Source: Streptomyces griseocarneus
Lineage (GTDB): Bacteria; Actinomycetota; Actinomycetes; Streptomycetales; Streptomycetaceae
Length of the DNA: 64,000 nucleotides
Reading direction: 5' to 3'
Assembly (NCBI RefSeq): GCF_014655595.1
Contig: NZ_BNBL01000004.1
Location: forward strand, 62,001 to 126,000
The stretch's first letter is position 1; each line of letters starts with the position of its first letter. Under the pieces are notes generated by a model, which had not been told where the DNA came from, ran no database searches, and was given only the letters and a program-made list of their open reading frames with translations. Below are positions 8,760-18,617 of this stretch, in pieces. The translations under genes and the position numbers were made by a program.

Positions 8760-10436
8760 TCAGCCCAGCCGGACGGGCTTCTCCGGGCGCACCCCGATCT
8801 CGCCGAGCCAGGCGCGCAGGGGCTCGCCGTCGCCGTCCTCGATCAGGCTCAGGACCGTACGGGCGAGGTCGGCGCGGCGGGCGCCGCCGATCAGCAGGGC
8901 GGGGCCGTCCAGCCAGTCCAGGCCGGGAACGGCTCCGGCCGTGTCGACGGCGGCGCAGCACACCATGGCCGTCACATGGTCGGTGAGCAGCTCGCGGCCG
9001 CTGCGCGGCGGCTGCAGCGGGAACAGCGGGGCCAGCCCGTCGATCCAGGAGCCGGCCGAGGCGCCGAACCCGCCGCGCTCGGCCACGAGCTCCTCCCGGG
9101 CCGCCTCGCGGGCGACCTCCGCGCTCAGCCGCACCTCCAGCTCCTCGCCCACCCCGCCGCCGGCCGGGCCGGTGAGGCGCTCGAGGACCCGGGCGACCGT
9201 GGGCGCCGCGGGTGTGGGGTCCGGCACGAGCGGGGCCCGCTGCGCGTCCGGCACGGCGGGCAGCGCGCGGGGCGCGATGTCGTCCAGGACGCGGTGCAGC
9301 CGGGCGGCCTCCAGCCGCCATTTGCGGTCCACGACCTCCTCCGGATACTGGCTCCAGCTGACGGGCGACCAGTCGGGGCCCGGCTCGGGCGGGCCGCCGT
9401 GGAAGAGGCGGGCGGCCAGCAGGGAGGCGGCCTCGTCGATGAGGCCGGGCTCCTCGAGCAGGTCGCACGCGGGCCGCTCGCCCAGCCGGGAGGCGAAGCC
9501 CTCCGCCAGCCGGTCGCGCCGGGAGAGCTCGGTGAGCGCGGAGACGACGCCCGCGTCGAGGCGCGAGGGCCAGCGGCCCATGCGCCAGGCGGGCAGCGCG
9601 ACGCGGTTCAGCAGCCGGTCCCAGCCGGCGTAGGCCAGGCCGACCTGTTCCTGGGCGACGATCCGCAGGCCGTAGTCGACGGTCTGGGCGCGCTCGGAGG
9701 CGGCCGCGGCGACCCCGCGCTCCATCTCCGCGGCGTGGTCGCGGCAGGAGCGCAGCAGCAGCCGGGCGACCCAGCCGACGAACGCGAGCAGCGGGCGCCC
9801 GGCCGCCACCGCCACGGCGGCGTCCAGGCCCCGTACGAAGCGGCGGGCGGCCGCTATGTCGGGGTGGGCGGCCGGGCCCGTGCCCGCCACCACGGGGGCG
9901 AGCAGGGCGCGCAGCTCGGCGACGCGCATCCACCACAGGAACGGCGAGCCGATCACCAGCACCGGCGCGGCCCCGGCCCGGCGGCGCACCGCAAGGCGCT
10001 CGCGCGGAGGGCCGTGCGCGGGGTGCGTACGGTCCTCCAGCCAGCTGTCGCAGTCGGGGGTGAGGGCTATGGCGGAGGGGGCGGGGACGTCCAGCCGGTC
10101 GGCGAGGTCACGGACCAGGCGGTAGAGGTCGGGGGCCGTCGCCTCCGGGATGGGGACGGTGGGGCTGAGGGCCGGCCGGGCCCGCGCGACCACGGCGGCC
10201 ACGCCGGCGGCCAGCACCAGGGCCAGCACGGCGAGGGCGCTCACGACCGGCCGGACGACGTCCCAGACGGAGTCGTCCGGGATGCGGCCCATGGCCGAGC
10301 CCGCCGCCAGCACGACCGCGGCCGCCGCCGGCAGCAGGGCGACCGCCAGCGCGGCGCTGCGCACCCGCAGCACGGCGAGGGCTCGGGCGCGCGCGGTCAG
10401 CACGCCTGCTTCGGGACCTGCCACGAGACCGATCAC
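8760..10436 (-). CDS. M48-like membrane protein lacking the zinc-binding motif
   Basis: Protein of 558 residues with two N-terminal membrane segments (about 27-46 and 63-84) and a cytoplasmic or peripheral domain organised like M48 peptidases. The strand VLVIGSPFLWWM precedes the helix RVAELRALLAPVVAGTG, which is where M48 enzymes carry HExxH after the ELRALLAHE-type sequence. Here the expected positions, about residues 181-185, read PVVAG, so both zinc histidines and the catalytic glutamate are absent. It is therefore probably a catalytically dead relative with a structural or regulatory role. GTG start at 10436. Family assignment comes from layout and is moderate. Confidence 0.6.
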   Translation of the reverse strand: MIGLVAGPEAGVLTARARALAVLRVRSAALAVALLPAAAAVVLAAGSAMGRIPDDSVWDVVRPVVSALAVLALVLAAGVAAVVARARPALSPTVPIPEATAPDLYRLVRDLADRLDVPAPSAIALTPDCDSWLEDRTHPAHGPPRERLAVRRRAGAAPVLVIGSPFLWWMRVAELRALLAPVVAGTGPAAHPDIAAARRFVRGLDAAVAVAAGRPLLAFVGWVARLLLRSCRDHAAEMERGVAAAASERAQTVDYGLRIVAQEQVGLAYAGWDRLLNRVALPAWRMGRWPSRLDAGVVSALTELSRRDRLAEGFASRLGERPACDLLEEPGLIDEAASLLAARLFHGGPPEPGPDWSPVSWSQYPEEVVDRKWRLEAARLHRVLDDIAPRALPAVPDAQRAPLVPDPTPAAPTVARVLERLTGPAGGGVGEELEVRLSAEVAREAAREELVAERGGFGASAGSWIDGLAPLFPLQPPRSGRELLTDHVTAMVCCAAVDTAGAVPGLDWLDGPALLIGGARRADLARTVLSLIEDGDGEPLRAWLGEIGVRPEKPVRLG

Positions 10437-10636
10437 CCCCAGTCGCCTGTAGTGCTGCCCGGGTGCCTACCACCCCCACTGTGGCACCGGCCTCTGACAT
10501 CGCAATGCCGGTGGGCCAGTTGCCGGACGCGCAGCAGGCCTTCGCCGCACCCTAGTTGGGGTCGGGGCACCCGTCAGCCGGTTGGCCGATCGGTCACTCG
10601 ATGGAATGGCTTTGGGCAAAGGCCCGTACGCAGGCC

Positions 10637-10684
10637 GCCCCCACCCGATCCATCGGAACTGGCGTTCGACGAACGGGTGGGGGC
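10637..10684 (-). terminator. long-stem hairpin after purD
   Basis: Eleven-bp arms GCCCCCACCCG and CGGGTGGGGGC enclose 26 bases, part of which can form an inner CGTTCG/CGAACG stem. It sits 14 bases beyond the purD stop on the minus strand. Confidence 0.7.
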
Positions 10685-10698
10685 AGGGCGCCGCGGGC

Positions 10699-11949
<1,251 letters not shown>

Positions 11950-12257
11950 AGGGGCCACCCTATTGCCTGTCTTGTGGATCACCACGACTCGGGTGCCGCC
12001 CGCTCTTCGTAGGAACCTCTTGACGCACCCCCCGGGAGCCCCTCGACGTGCCTCCTGGGCGCCCCCGGGCGTCCACGGCCCGGCCGGGAGGAACTCTTTC
12101 GAGTGAGGGCCGAGGGGCTCCTATACCTGATTCCGCCGCACTTACGGACGGAAAAGGCTGGATCTTGCGCCCAACGCCAACCGTTCGGCGGTAGGAAGGA
12201 GGCTGCCAGCACGGTTGAGGTGCGTGGACGCGCACACGGCGGAGAGGGAGTGCAGGC
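11950..12257. other. divergent intergenic region purD / SLATT gene
   Basis: No coding sequence is apparent in these 308 bases. They should hold the purD promoter (minus strand) and that of the SLATT-like gene (plus strand). TATACC at 12122-12127 is a possible -10 for the latter. A strong GGAGAGGGAG ribosome site lies at 12241-12250. No PurR-type or riboswitch structure was recognised. Confidence 0.5.
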
Positions 12258-12989
12258 GTGAGCCAGCCTGAGATGCAGCCCGAGGGGCTCCCTCGGGAGC
12301 AGGACGGGAAGCACCGGGGCGACCTGCGCGGCCGGACCTTCCCGCTCGGGGACTGGGGAGAGCCCGCCGAGCGGCTGGACGAGCTGTACAGATGGGTCGA
12401 GGGCGGTGCCCTCAACCTCGCCGACTGGTACCTGACCGACCGCGCCTGGAAGCGCCGCTGGGCGCGCGGGCTGCGTCTGGCCGCCGCCTCCTGCGCCCTG
12501 GTGGGGGCCGCGCTGCCGCTGCTGGAGCTGACGAAGGTGCTGCGCACGGGCTCGGCCTGGGCGTTCCTGGCGCTGCTCGGCGCGGTGGCCTGTGTGGCCT
12601 GCGACCGCTACTTCGGCCTGACGTCCGGCTGGATGCGGGCGGTGGCCACGGCGCAGGCGGTGCAGCGGCGGCTGGAGGTGCTGCAGTTCGACTGGGCGTC
12701 GGAGTGCGTGCGCGAGGTGCTCGGCCCGACCGAGGGCACGGCCAGCGAGGCCGCCGAGCGCTGCCTGACCGTGCTGCGGCGCTTCTCGGAGGACGTCTCC
12801 GAGCTCGTACGGGCCGAGACGGCCGACTGGATGGTGGAGTTCCGGGCGGGCCCGGCGCCGCTGCTGACGCAGTCGCTCGTGGCCTGGGGCCCGCGGGGCG
12901 AGGGCAACGGCCCCGTGGGGCGGTTCCCGATGCCGCCGCACACGCGGCCGAACATGCCCCGGCAGCGGCCGCCGGAGTCGCCGCGCTAG
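12258..12989 (+). CDS. SLATT-like two-TM membrane protein
   Basis: Protein of 243 residues. A basic and aromatic stretch (WYLTDRAWKRRWARGLR) precedes two closely spaced hydrophobic helices (LAAASCALVGAALPLLEL and WAFLALLGAVACVACDRYF), followed by a soluble helical region (ATAQAVQRRLEVLQFDWAS) and a disordered C-terminus. This is the layout of SLATT domains, 2-TM modules that occur as predicted membrane effectors of nucleotide-signalling immune systems and also as solitary genes. The N-terminal region (PLGDWGEPAERLDELYRWVEGGALNLADWYL) fits the DUF4231/SLATT family. No nucleotidyltransferase or SLOG partner is adjacent, so the role is unknown. Confidence 0.7.
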   Translation: MSQPEMQPEGLPREQDGKHRGDLRGRTFPLGDWGEPAERLDELYRWVEGGALNLADWYLTDRAWKRRWARGLRLAAASCALVGAALPLLELTKVLRTGSAWAFLALLGAVACVACDRYFGLTSGWMRAVATAQAVQRRLEVLQFDWASECVREVLGPTEGTASEAAERCLTVLRRFSEDVSELVRAETADWMVEFRAGPAPLLTQSLVAWGPRGEGNGPVGRFPMPPHTRPNMPRQRPPESPR

Positions 12990-12997
12990 ACGCTCCC

Positions 12998-13028
12998 GTG
13001 CCGGACGGCCGTGGCCGCCGTCCGGCAC
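12998..13028. terminator. bidirectional terminator
   Basis: Perfect 11-bp arms GTGCCGGACGG and CCGTCCGGCAC around nine bases, centred between two convergent genes ending at 12989 and 13041. Confidence 0.85.
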
Positions 13029-13040
13029 CGAGGGCGCCCG

Positions 13041-13691
13041 TCAGCTGAAGACGATCATCGACCCCTGGCCCAGGCTGCGCGTCGCCGCCGCGTGCAGCCC
13101 CAGCCACACGTGGCGCTCCCGGGCGAAGGGGCTGTCGTCGTGCGGGCCCGGCGCCGCGCGCTCCTCGAGGGTGGTCGGGTGGTCCGGAGCGGCGGGCGCG
13201 GCGGGCGGGTTGGCCGGGTCGATGCCCAGGACCGGTGCCACGGCGAGGAGTTCGCGCAGCAGGCCGTGGCTGGATCCCAAGGGGCCGCCGCCCTCGAGTA
13301 GTTCGTCGTTGTACAGCGGGTGGGCGAAGTCCACGGGGACGTACGCCCCGGCGTGGTCGTAGTGCCACACGAGGTGCGACTGCTGGGCGGTGCTCTCGAA
13401 CATCTCCAGCAACTGCTCGTAGTCGCCGCCGAGTTCATCCACGGGAGTGACGGCGAGACCGCACAGGTTCAGCAGGTGGGCCCGGCGCAGGAAGTGCAGG
13501 GCGTCGTAGTCGAAGCCCGCGACCGGGGCCACGTCGCCGGAGAGGCCCGGCATGTAGCCGAAGACGGGCACGGGAGGCAGTCCGGCCTCGCCGAGGGCCT
13601 TGTCGTACGCGGCGATCTCCTCGGCGAAGGGGTTGTCGGGGCTGTGGCACAGCACGTCGACAAGGGGCACTAGCCAGAGGTCACAGGCCAC
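13041..13691 (-). CDS. conserved-looking protein of unknown function
   Basis: Not recognised with certainty. The 216-residue product is soluble and acidic, without signal peptide or membrane segment. It starts VACDLWLVPLVDVLCHSPDN and contains an aromatic/His-rich stretch (SHLVWHYDHAGAYVPVDFAHP) that looks like a binding site, then a Pro/Ala-rich linker. Codon use with strong GC third positions matches its neighbours, so it is a genuine gene. GTG start. Convergent with the SLATT-like gene and not in an obvious operon. No enzymatic motif could be named. Confidence 0.7.
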   Translation of the reverse strand: MACDLWLVPLVDVLCHSPDNPFAEEIAAYDKALGEAGLPPVPVFGYMPGLSGDVAPVAGFDYDALHFLRRAHLLNLCGLAVTPVDELGGDYEQLLEMFESTAQQSHLVWHYDHAGAYVPVDFAHPLYNDELLEGGGPLGSSHGLLRELLAVAPVLGIDPANPPAAPAAPDHPTTLEERAAPGPHDDSPFARERHVWLGLHAAATRSLGQGSMIVFS

Positions 13692-13843
13692 GTGAACTCA
13701 CTCTCGTTTTCGCGTTCGTGCGATGGTCGGGGCATGCGATGGTCGGGCCAGAGTAGTGCCGCTCAGCCGGTTGTCACACAGGGCCGACGCAGATGGAATC
13801 GCACGCTCCGCACGGCCGCGGACGCCTCCCGCCACCGCCCCCG

Positions 13844-16315
13844 TCAGCGGTCCGTCCGCACGTCCCACACCCACACGTCGCCGGCCCGCTTCGGCTGCCT
13901 GCCCGACAGGGCGGTGACCGCGGCGCGCAGCGCCTCGTCGTTGTCCTGACCGGCCAGGACGAGCGCGTCCGCGCGCCAGAAGTCGAGGTCCCAGCCGAAC
14001 TCGCGGCGCTGCTGGGGGCCGATCTCCGGCACCCTGCCCGTCTCACGGACCTTGCGCAGCAGATCGGACGTGGGGCGCGGCTGCGGCCCGTAGATCCCGA
14101 TGCGCTCGGGGCCCCACGGACCGTTGAAGTAGCCGCCGGGGAAGCGGAAGCCGAGGCCGGCGTCGATCTGCCAGCCCAGGGCGGCGGTGTCGGCGGGCGA
14201 GGGGACCGGTACGGGCACCAGGGAGCGGCCGGGGCGGACGTACTCCCGCCAGGTGCCGTCGGTGACGAACGCGGGCACGGGGGCGCGCTCGACGGTGCGG
14301 TACGGCGTGGGGAACAGCGGCAGCACGGCCACGGCGAGCGCGGCCGCCCCCAGCAGCCGGCGGGAGCTCTCGCGCTCGCTGCGGACGCGCCGCAGGACCA
14401 GCCGGTCGCAGCCGAGGGCCAGGAGGATGCCGAGGGCCGGCACGCAGACCATGGCCATCCGCGACTCGATGACCGACTCGAAGACGGGCAGCGGCGCGAT
14501 CATCCGCCACGGTCCCGGCAGGGTCTTGCCGGTGCCGGGCAGCGGGATGTTCTGGCCCAGGGAGAGCACGGCGGCGGCCAGCGCGGTGAAGCCCAGGGCG
14601 CGCACGCGCGGCTGGTCGCGCAGGTGGACGACGAGCGCGACGGCGAGGACGACGAGCGGCCAGCCGAAGAAGGCGTTCTCCTCGGTCCGGTTGAGCGACA
14701 GCGAGGCCGCGACGTGCTCGTCGCCGGCCAGCGAGCGGGTGGCGAACTCCAGCAGCGCCATGGGGTGGTTGCCCACCTGCCCGTGCAGCACGCTGCGGTA
14801 GCTCTGCGGGCCGAAGAACTGCCAGGCCAGGGGCGCCATCACCAGCGGTACGGCCACCAGCGCGGCGATGCCCAGCCCGCGCAGCAGGGGCGGGGCGACG
14901 GCCTTGGCCACGTCCGGGGAGGCGACCGCGTAGCCGAAGGCGAACAGGATCATGCCCGTCGCGGCCAGCAGCAGCGCCTCCTCGCCGAGGAAGACCTGGT
15001 AGGCGAGGAAGAGGCCGAGGACGACGGCGTCGCGGGTGGGCCGCCGGCCCTCGCACAGCCGCAGCGCCCGGTCGATGATCAGCGGCATCATGAAGAGCAC
15101 CGCGAAGTTGGGGTGCGCGGTGCCGTGCGAGATCATCGGCGGCGCGAAGGCGCAGAACCCGCCGCCCAGCGCGGCCGCCCAGCGGGAGCGCACGAAGCGT
15201 CTGGCGATGAGCCAGTACCAGGAGCAGGCGGTCGCGGTCAGCCCGCCGGTGAGCACGACGGCCCAGGTGACGTGGGCGCCGAGGGCGAGGGTGAGGGGCG
15301 CCAGCGGTACGGACAGGCCCAGCATGGCGGTGTTCGCCATGAGGTTCACCCCGAGCGGGGCGTTCTGCAGGCCGGTGAAGAGCGGGTTCCGCAGGTGCGC
15401 GACGTTGTCGGCGGTGACCGCGAAGAACCATTCCCACTGCTGCTGGTCGGAGCCGGAGTCGGCGAGGTAGGCGCTGCCGAGGCCGCCCCACAGGCCGCCG
15501 TAGAGGAAGAAGGAGAGCAGGAGGAAGATCGCGGGTATGGCTATGTGTTCCGGGCGCACCGCGCGCCAGCGCAGGCGCACGAGGTCCGCGAGGACGGTGG
15601 GGTAGGCGAACGGGCGGACCTTGGAACCGGGCTGGTGGGCCCAGCGGACGGGCACTTCGGCGACCTCCCAGTCCATCTGGTGGAAGAAGCGCAGGATTTC
15701 GACGTCGTAGCTCCAGCCGTCCAGCCGGGAGCCCGCGAAGGCCGTGCGGACCTTGTCGCCGTCGAAGAGCTTGAAGCCGCACTGGGTGTCCCGTATGCCC
15801 GGCACGGCGGCCGCGCGTATCAGCCGGGAGCCGAGCCGTCCCATGATCTCGCGCACGGGGTTCTGGCGTACGGCGATCCGCGATTCCGGCAGCGCCCGGG
15901 AGCCGACGGCGGCGGCCGCGCCCTCGTCGAGGCGCCGCCGGAGCAGGGCCATCTCCTCGATGGGGGTGGCCAGGTCGGCGTCGGTGACCAGGACCCGGCG
16001 CCCGCGCGAGGCGAGCACTCCGGTGCGTACGGCGTGGCCCTTGCCGCGGTTGGCGGGGGTGCGCAGCAGGTGGACGCGGGGCTCCTCGGCGGCGGCGGCC
16101 TCGGTGACGGCGGCCGTGCCGTCGGCGGAGCCGTCGTCGACGACGATCAGCTCCCACCGCAGGGGTGCGAGGGTGTCGAGGTGGGCGCGCACCGCCGCGA
16201 GGGTCGGGGCGAGCCGGTCCTCCTCGTTGTACGCGGGGATGACCACCGTCAGATCGACGGCTGACTCAGCCGTCGTTCCGGAGGGATCCGACGGCTGGGC
16301 CGGTGCCGGCTTCAT
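13844..16315 (-). CDS. GT2 glycosyltransferase fused to a polytopic membrane domain
   Basis: An 823-residue two-part protein. Residues about 20-260 are a family 2 glycosyltransferase of the dolichyl-phosphate glucosyl/mannosyl-transferase type: VVIPAYNEEDRL, IVVDDGSADGT and the DxD-like VTDADLATPIEEM. The remainder has about ten hydrophobic segments with lumen-side motifs (GLGSAYLADSGSDQQQ, HLRNPLFTGLQNAPLGVNLM) resembling YfhO/GT-C type transferases. The simplest model is that the first half loads a sugar onto polyprenyl phosphate and the second half moves it to an extracytoplasmic acceptor such as a glycolipid or glycoprotein. ATG start; standalone transcription unit. Substrates are unknown. 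Confidence 0.82.
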   Translation of the reverse strand: MKPAPAQPSDPSGTTAESAVDLTVVIPAYNEEDRLAPTLAAVRAHLDTLAPLRWELIVVDDGSADGTAAVTEAAAAEEPRVHLLRTPANRGKGHAVRTGVLASRGRRVLVTDADLATPIEEMALLRRRLDEGAAAAVGSRALPESRIAVRQNPVREIMGRLGSRLIRAAAVPGIRDTQCGFKLFDGDKVRTAFAGSRLDGWSYDVEILRFFHQMDWEVAEVPVRWAHQPGSKVRPFAYPTVLADLVRLRWRAVRPEHIAIPAIFLLLSFFLYGGLWGGLGSAYLADSGSDQQQWEWFFAVTADNVAHLRNPLFTGLQNAPLGVNLMANTAMLGLSVPLAPLTLALGAHVTWAVVLTGGLTATACSWYWLIARRFVRSRWAAALGGGFCAFAPPMISHGTAHPNFAVLFMMPLIIDRALRLCEGRRPTRDAVVLGLFLAYQVFLGEEALLLAATGMILFAFGYAVASPDVAKAVAPPLLRGLGIAALVAVPLVMAPLAWQFFGPQSYRSVLHGQVGNHPMALLEFATRSLAGDEHVAASLSLNRTEENAFFGWPLVVLAVALVVHLRDQPRVRALGFTALAAAVLSLGQNIPLPGTGKTLPGPWRMIAPLPVFESVIESRMAMVCVPALGILLALGCDRLVLRRVRSERESSRRLLGAAALAVAVLPLFPTPYRTVERAPVPAFVTDGTWREYVRPGRSLVPVPVPSPADTAALGWQIDAGLGFRFPGGYFNGPWGPERIGIYGPQPRPTSDLLRKVRETGRVPEIGPQQRREFGWDLDFWRADALVLAGQDNDEALRAAVTALSGRQPKRAGDVWVWDVRTDR

Positions 16316-16360
16316 GGCGAATCACATTCCGTTTGTCGACGACGGCGAGCGACATCGACC

Positions 16361-17056
16361 TTATGTGGTCGAACTCTGATCGGGTCGCGGGGTCAGGCCG
16401 TCGATCAACGCCAGCGAGTGCTGGTTGTACGCCACGACGATCCGCTGCGCGCGGGCCACGTCGCGGCACTCCACCGCCTCCACGAGGTCGGCGTGGCCGT
16501 GCCACAGCCGCCCCCTCAGGTCCCCCAGGCGCCGCAGCAGCGGCACCGTGAAGATCCAGCTCTGCACCCTTACCCGGTCCAGGAAATCCGATATGTAAGG
16601 GTTACCCACCAGCCCGGCCATCTCGCGCCAGAAGCGCAGGTCGTAGCCGATGAGGATGTCGAGGTCGCCCGCCATCGCGGCCCGCCCGGCCTCGTCCGCG
16701 CGCCGCCGCACCGAGGCCAGCGCCTGCGGCGTCGCGGCCTGCAGCGCGCGCTCGGCGGAGCGGCGGAACATGCCCTCGACGATCAGGGTGCGGGCCTCGA
16801 TCATGTCGCGGAAGTCGGCGTAGGAGAACTCCCGCACGCGGTAACTGCGGTGCAGCTCCACGTCGAGCAGCCCCTGCGAGCACAGGTCGAGCAGCGCCTC
16901 GCGGACGGGTGTGGCCGAGACGCCGTACTGCTCGGCGATCTCCTTGACGGTGAACTGCCGGCCCGCCGGGAGCCGCCCCGCGATCACCTCGTCGCGCAGC
17001 GCCTCGGCGATCTGTGAGCGCAGCGTGGTGCGCTTGACAGTCTCGCTGCCGGGCAT
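16361..17056 (-). CDS. GntR-family transcriptional regulator (FCD type)
   Basis: DNA-binding regulator of 231 residues. The N-terminal winged helix is clear (LRSQIAEALRDEVIAGRLPAG, FTVKEIAEQYGVSATPVREALL), and the C-terminal all-helical region fits the FCD ligand domain (VEGMFRRSAERAL, DLRFWREMAGLVGNPYI, HADLVEAVECRD). ATG at 17056 is preceded by GGAGA. FCD regulators usually bind carboxylic acids or amino-acid catabolites. It lies downstream of a class III aminotransferase on the same strand, with an inverted repeat in between, so it may control that gene and itself. Confidence 0.9.
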   Translation of the reverse strand: MPGSETVKRTTLRSQIAEALRDEVIAGRLPAGRQFTVKEIAEQYGVSATPVREALLDLCSQGLLDVELHRSYRVREFSYADFRDMIEARTLIVEGMFRRSAERALQAATPQALASVRRRADEAGRAAMAGDLDILIGYDLRFWREMAGLVGNPYISDFLDRVRVQSWIFTVPLLRRLGDLRGRLWHGHADLVEAVECRDVARAQRIVVAYNQHSLALIDGLTPRPDQSSTT

Positions 17057-17110
17057 TGGTCTCCGTCTCCGCCTTTTCCGATGTCCCCTGGCCGCCGCGC
17101 TGACATGCGA

Positions 17111-17159
17111 ACGGCCCCCGCCACGATATGCGAGGGCCGTCACGGGCGATATGGCCGTG
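17111..17159. promoter_or_regulatory. candidate operator upstream of gntR-type gene
   Basis: Two adjoining inverted repeats, ACGGCCC/GGGCCGT (17111-17140) and CACGG/CCGTG (17141-17159), each enclose the word CGATATG, 55-100 bases before the regulator start. FCD regulators often bind such sites in their own promoters. Inferred, untested. Confidence 0.35.
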
Positions 17160-17227
17160 AGCACGGGAAGGGCGAACGCTACCGGATCGCCGGGCTGGGC
17201 GGTACGGGTGGGTACGGGCGGTTCGGT

Positions 17228-17252
17228 CCCCCGGGCCGTGCCGGCCCGGGGG
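17228..17252 (-). terminator. terminator after class III aminotransferase
   Basis: Ten-bp perfect arms CCCCCGGGCC and GGCCCGGGGG around GTGCC, ten bases beyond the aminotransferase stop. Confidence 0.75.
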
Positions 17253-17261
17253 CGCCGGCCG

Positions 17262-18617
17262 TCAGACCGTGTACCGGTCGGCCACCGTCAGCGCCTCGTC
17301 CAGGGCCGCCAGGCCCTCCTTGGCCTCGGACGCGGTGATGGTGCACGGCGGCACGACGTGGGTGCGGTTCATGTTCACGAACGGCCAGAGGCCGGCCGCC
17401 TTGCACGCGGCGGTGAAGGCGGCCATCGGGGCGTTCGCCTCGCCCGTCGCCGCGTACGGCACCAGCGGCTCGCGGGTGGCGCGGTCGCGGACGAGCTCCA
17501 CCGCCCAGAACGTGCCGAGGCCGCGCACCTCGCCCACCGACGGATGGCGCTCGGCGAGCTCGCGCAGGCCGGGGCCGAGGACGTCCTCGCCGATGCGGGC
17601 GGCGTTCTCCACGATGCCCTCCTCGGCCATCGCGTTGATCGTCGCCACGGCGGAGGCGCAGGCGAGCGGGTGCCCGGAGTAGGTGAGCCCGCCCGGGTAG
17701 GGCCGCGTCTCGAAGGTGGCGGCGATCTCGGCGGACAGGGCGACGCCGCCGAGCGGCACGTAGCCGGAGTTGACCCCCTTGGCGAAGGTCAGCAGGTCGG
17801 GGGTGACGCCGAAGTGGTCGGCGGCGAACCACCGGCCCGTGCGCCCGAAGCCGGCCATGACCTCGTCGAGGACGAGGAGGATGCCGTACCGGTCGCAGAT
17901 CGCGCGGACGCCCGGGAGGTAGCCGGGCGGCGGGACCATGATCCCGGCCGTTCCCGGCACGGTCTCCAGGACGATCGCGGCGATCGTCGCCGGCCCCTCG
18001 AAGGCGATGGTGTCCTCGAGGTGCCGCAGGGCCCGCTCGCACTCCTGCTCCTCGTTCTCCGCGTGGAAGGGCGAGCGGTAGAGGAAGGGCGCCCAGAAGT
18101 GGATGACGCCGGCCGAGCCGGTGTCGGAGGGCCAACGGCGCGGATCCCCGGTGAGGTTGATCGCGGCGGCGGTCGCGCCGTGGTACGAGCGGTAGGCGCT
18201 CATCACCTTGGGGCGGCCGGTGTGCAGCCGGGCCATCCGGACGGCGTTCTCGACGGCCTCGGCGCCGCCGTTGGTGAAGAAGATCTTGTCCAGGTCGCCG
18301 GGCGTCCGCCCGGCGACCAGCCGCGCGGCCTCGGACCGCACGTCGACGGCGAAGCCCGGCGCGATCGTGCACAGCCTGCCGGCCTGCTCCTGGATCGCGG
18401 CGACGACCTTGGGGTGCTGGTGGCCGATGTTGGTGTTGACCAGCTGCGAGGAGAAGTCGAGATAGCGGTTGCCGTCGTAGTCCCAGAAGTACGAGCCCTC
18501 GGCGCCGGCCACGGCCAGCGGGTCGATGAGGCCCTGGGCGGACCAGGAATGGAAGACGTGCGCGCGGTCGGCCGCCTTCACGGCGGCGCCAAGGGCGGGA
18601 TCGGGCTGCGTGCTCAC
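17262..18617 (-). CDS. class III PLP-dependent aminotransferase
   Basis: Cytoplasmic PLP enzyme of 451 residues that moves an amino group, usually from an omega- or beta-amino acid, to an oxo-acid. Family features are SSQLVNTNIGHQHPKVV near the N-terminus, FTNGGAEAVENAVRMAR, AYRSYHGATAAAINLTGDPRRW, the PLP aspartate in LLVLDEVMAGFGRTG and the Schiff-base lysine in LLTFAKGVNSGYVPLG. It resembles omega-amino-acid:pyruvate transaminases. GTG at 18617 has AGAGGT upstream. The adjacent GntR gene is the likely regulator. No catabolic partner enzymes are next to it, so the substrate cannot be fixed. Confidence 0.9.
   Translation of the reverse strand: MSTQPDPALGAAVKAADRAHVFHSWSAQGLIDPLAVAGAEGSYFWDYDGNRYLDFSSQLVNTNIGHQHPKVVAAIQEQAGRLCTIAPGFAVDVRSEAARLVAGRTPGDLDKIFFTNGGAEAVENAVRMARLHTGRPKVMSAYRSYHGATAAAINLTGDPRRWPSDTGSAGVIHFWAPFLYRSPFHAENEEQECERALRHLEDTIAFEGPATIAAIVLETVPGTAGIMVPPPGYLPGVRAICDRYGILLVLDEVMAGFGRTGRWFAADHFGVTPDLLTFAKGVNSGYVPLGGVALSAEIAATFETRPYPGGLTYSGHPLACASAVATINAMAEEGIVENAARIGEDVLGPGLRELAERHPSVGEVRGLGTFWAVELVRDRATREPLVPYAATGEANAPMAAFTAACKAAGLWPFVNMNRTHVVPPCTITASEAKEGLAALDEALTVADRYTV

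Noticed and set aside
10485..10513. 7-bp inverted repeat CACCGGC/GCCGGTG upstream of the M48-like gene as an operator
   Set aside because: Short GC-rich arms with a 15-base loop are expected by chance here.
12258..12989. Complete CBASS-like defence locus
   Set aside because: Neither a cyclic-nucleotide synthase nor a SLOG or other accessory gene is present next to the SLATT-like gene.
13681..13700. Second parS-like site (CACGTG with partial flanks)
   Set aside because: Only the central six bases match; the flanking TTT/AAA needed for ParB binding are absent. Other CACGTG words in the window fail for the same reason.
13793..16264. Very long open frame antisense to the glycosyltransferase gene (and similar ones opposite purD, clpB, dnaK and the EtfD-like gene)
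   Set aside because: High GC keeps antisense frames open. Their products are low-complexity Arg/Gly/Ala/Pro or His-rich strings without family motifs, whereas the opposite strand encodes a clear protein.
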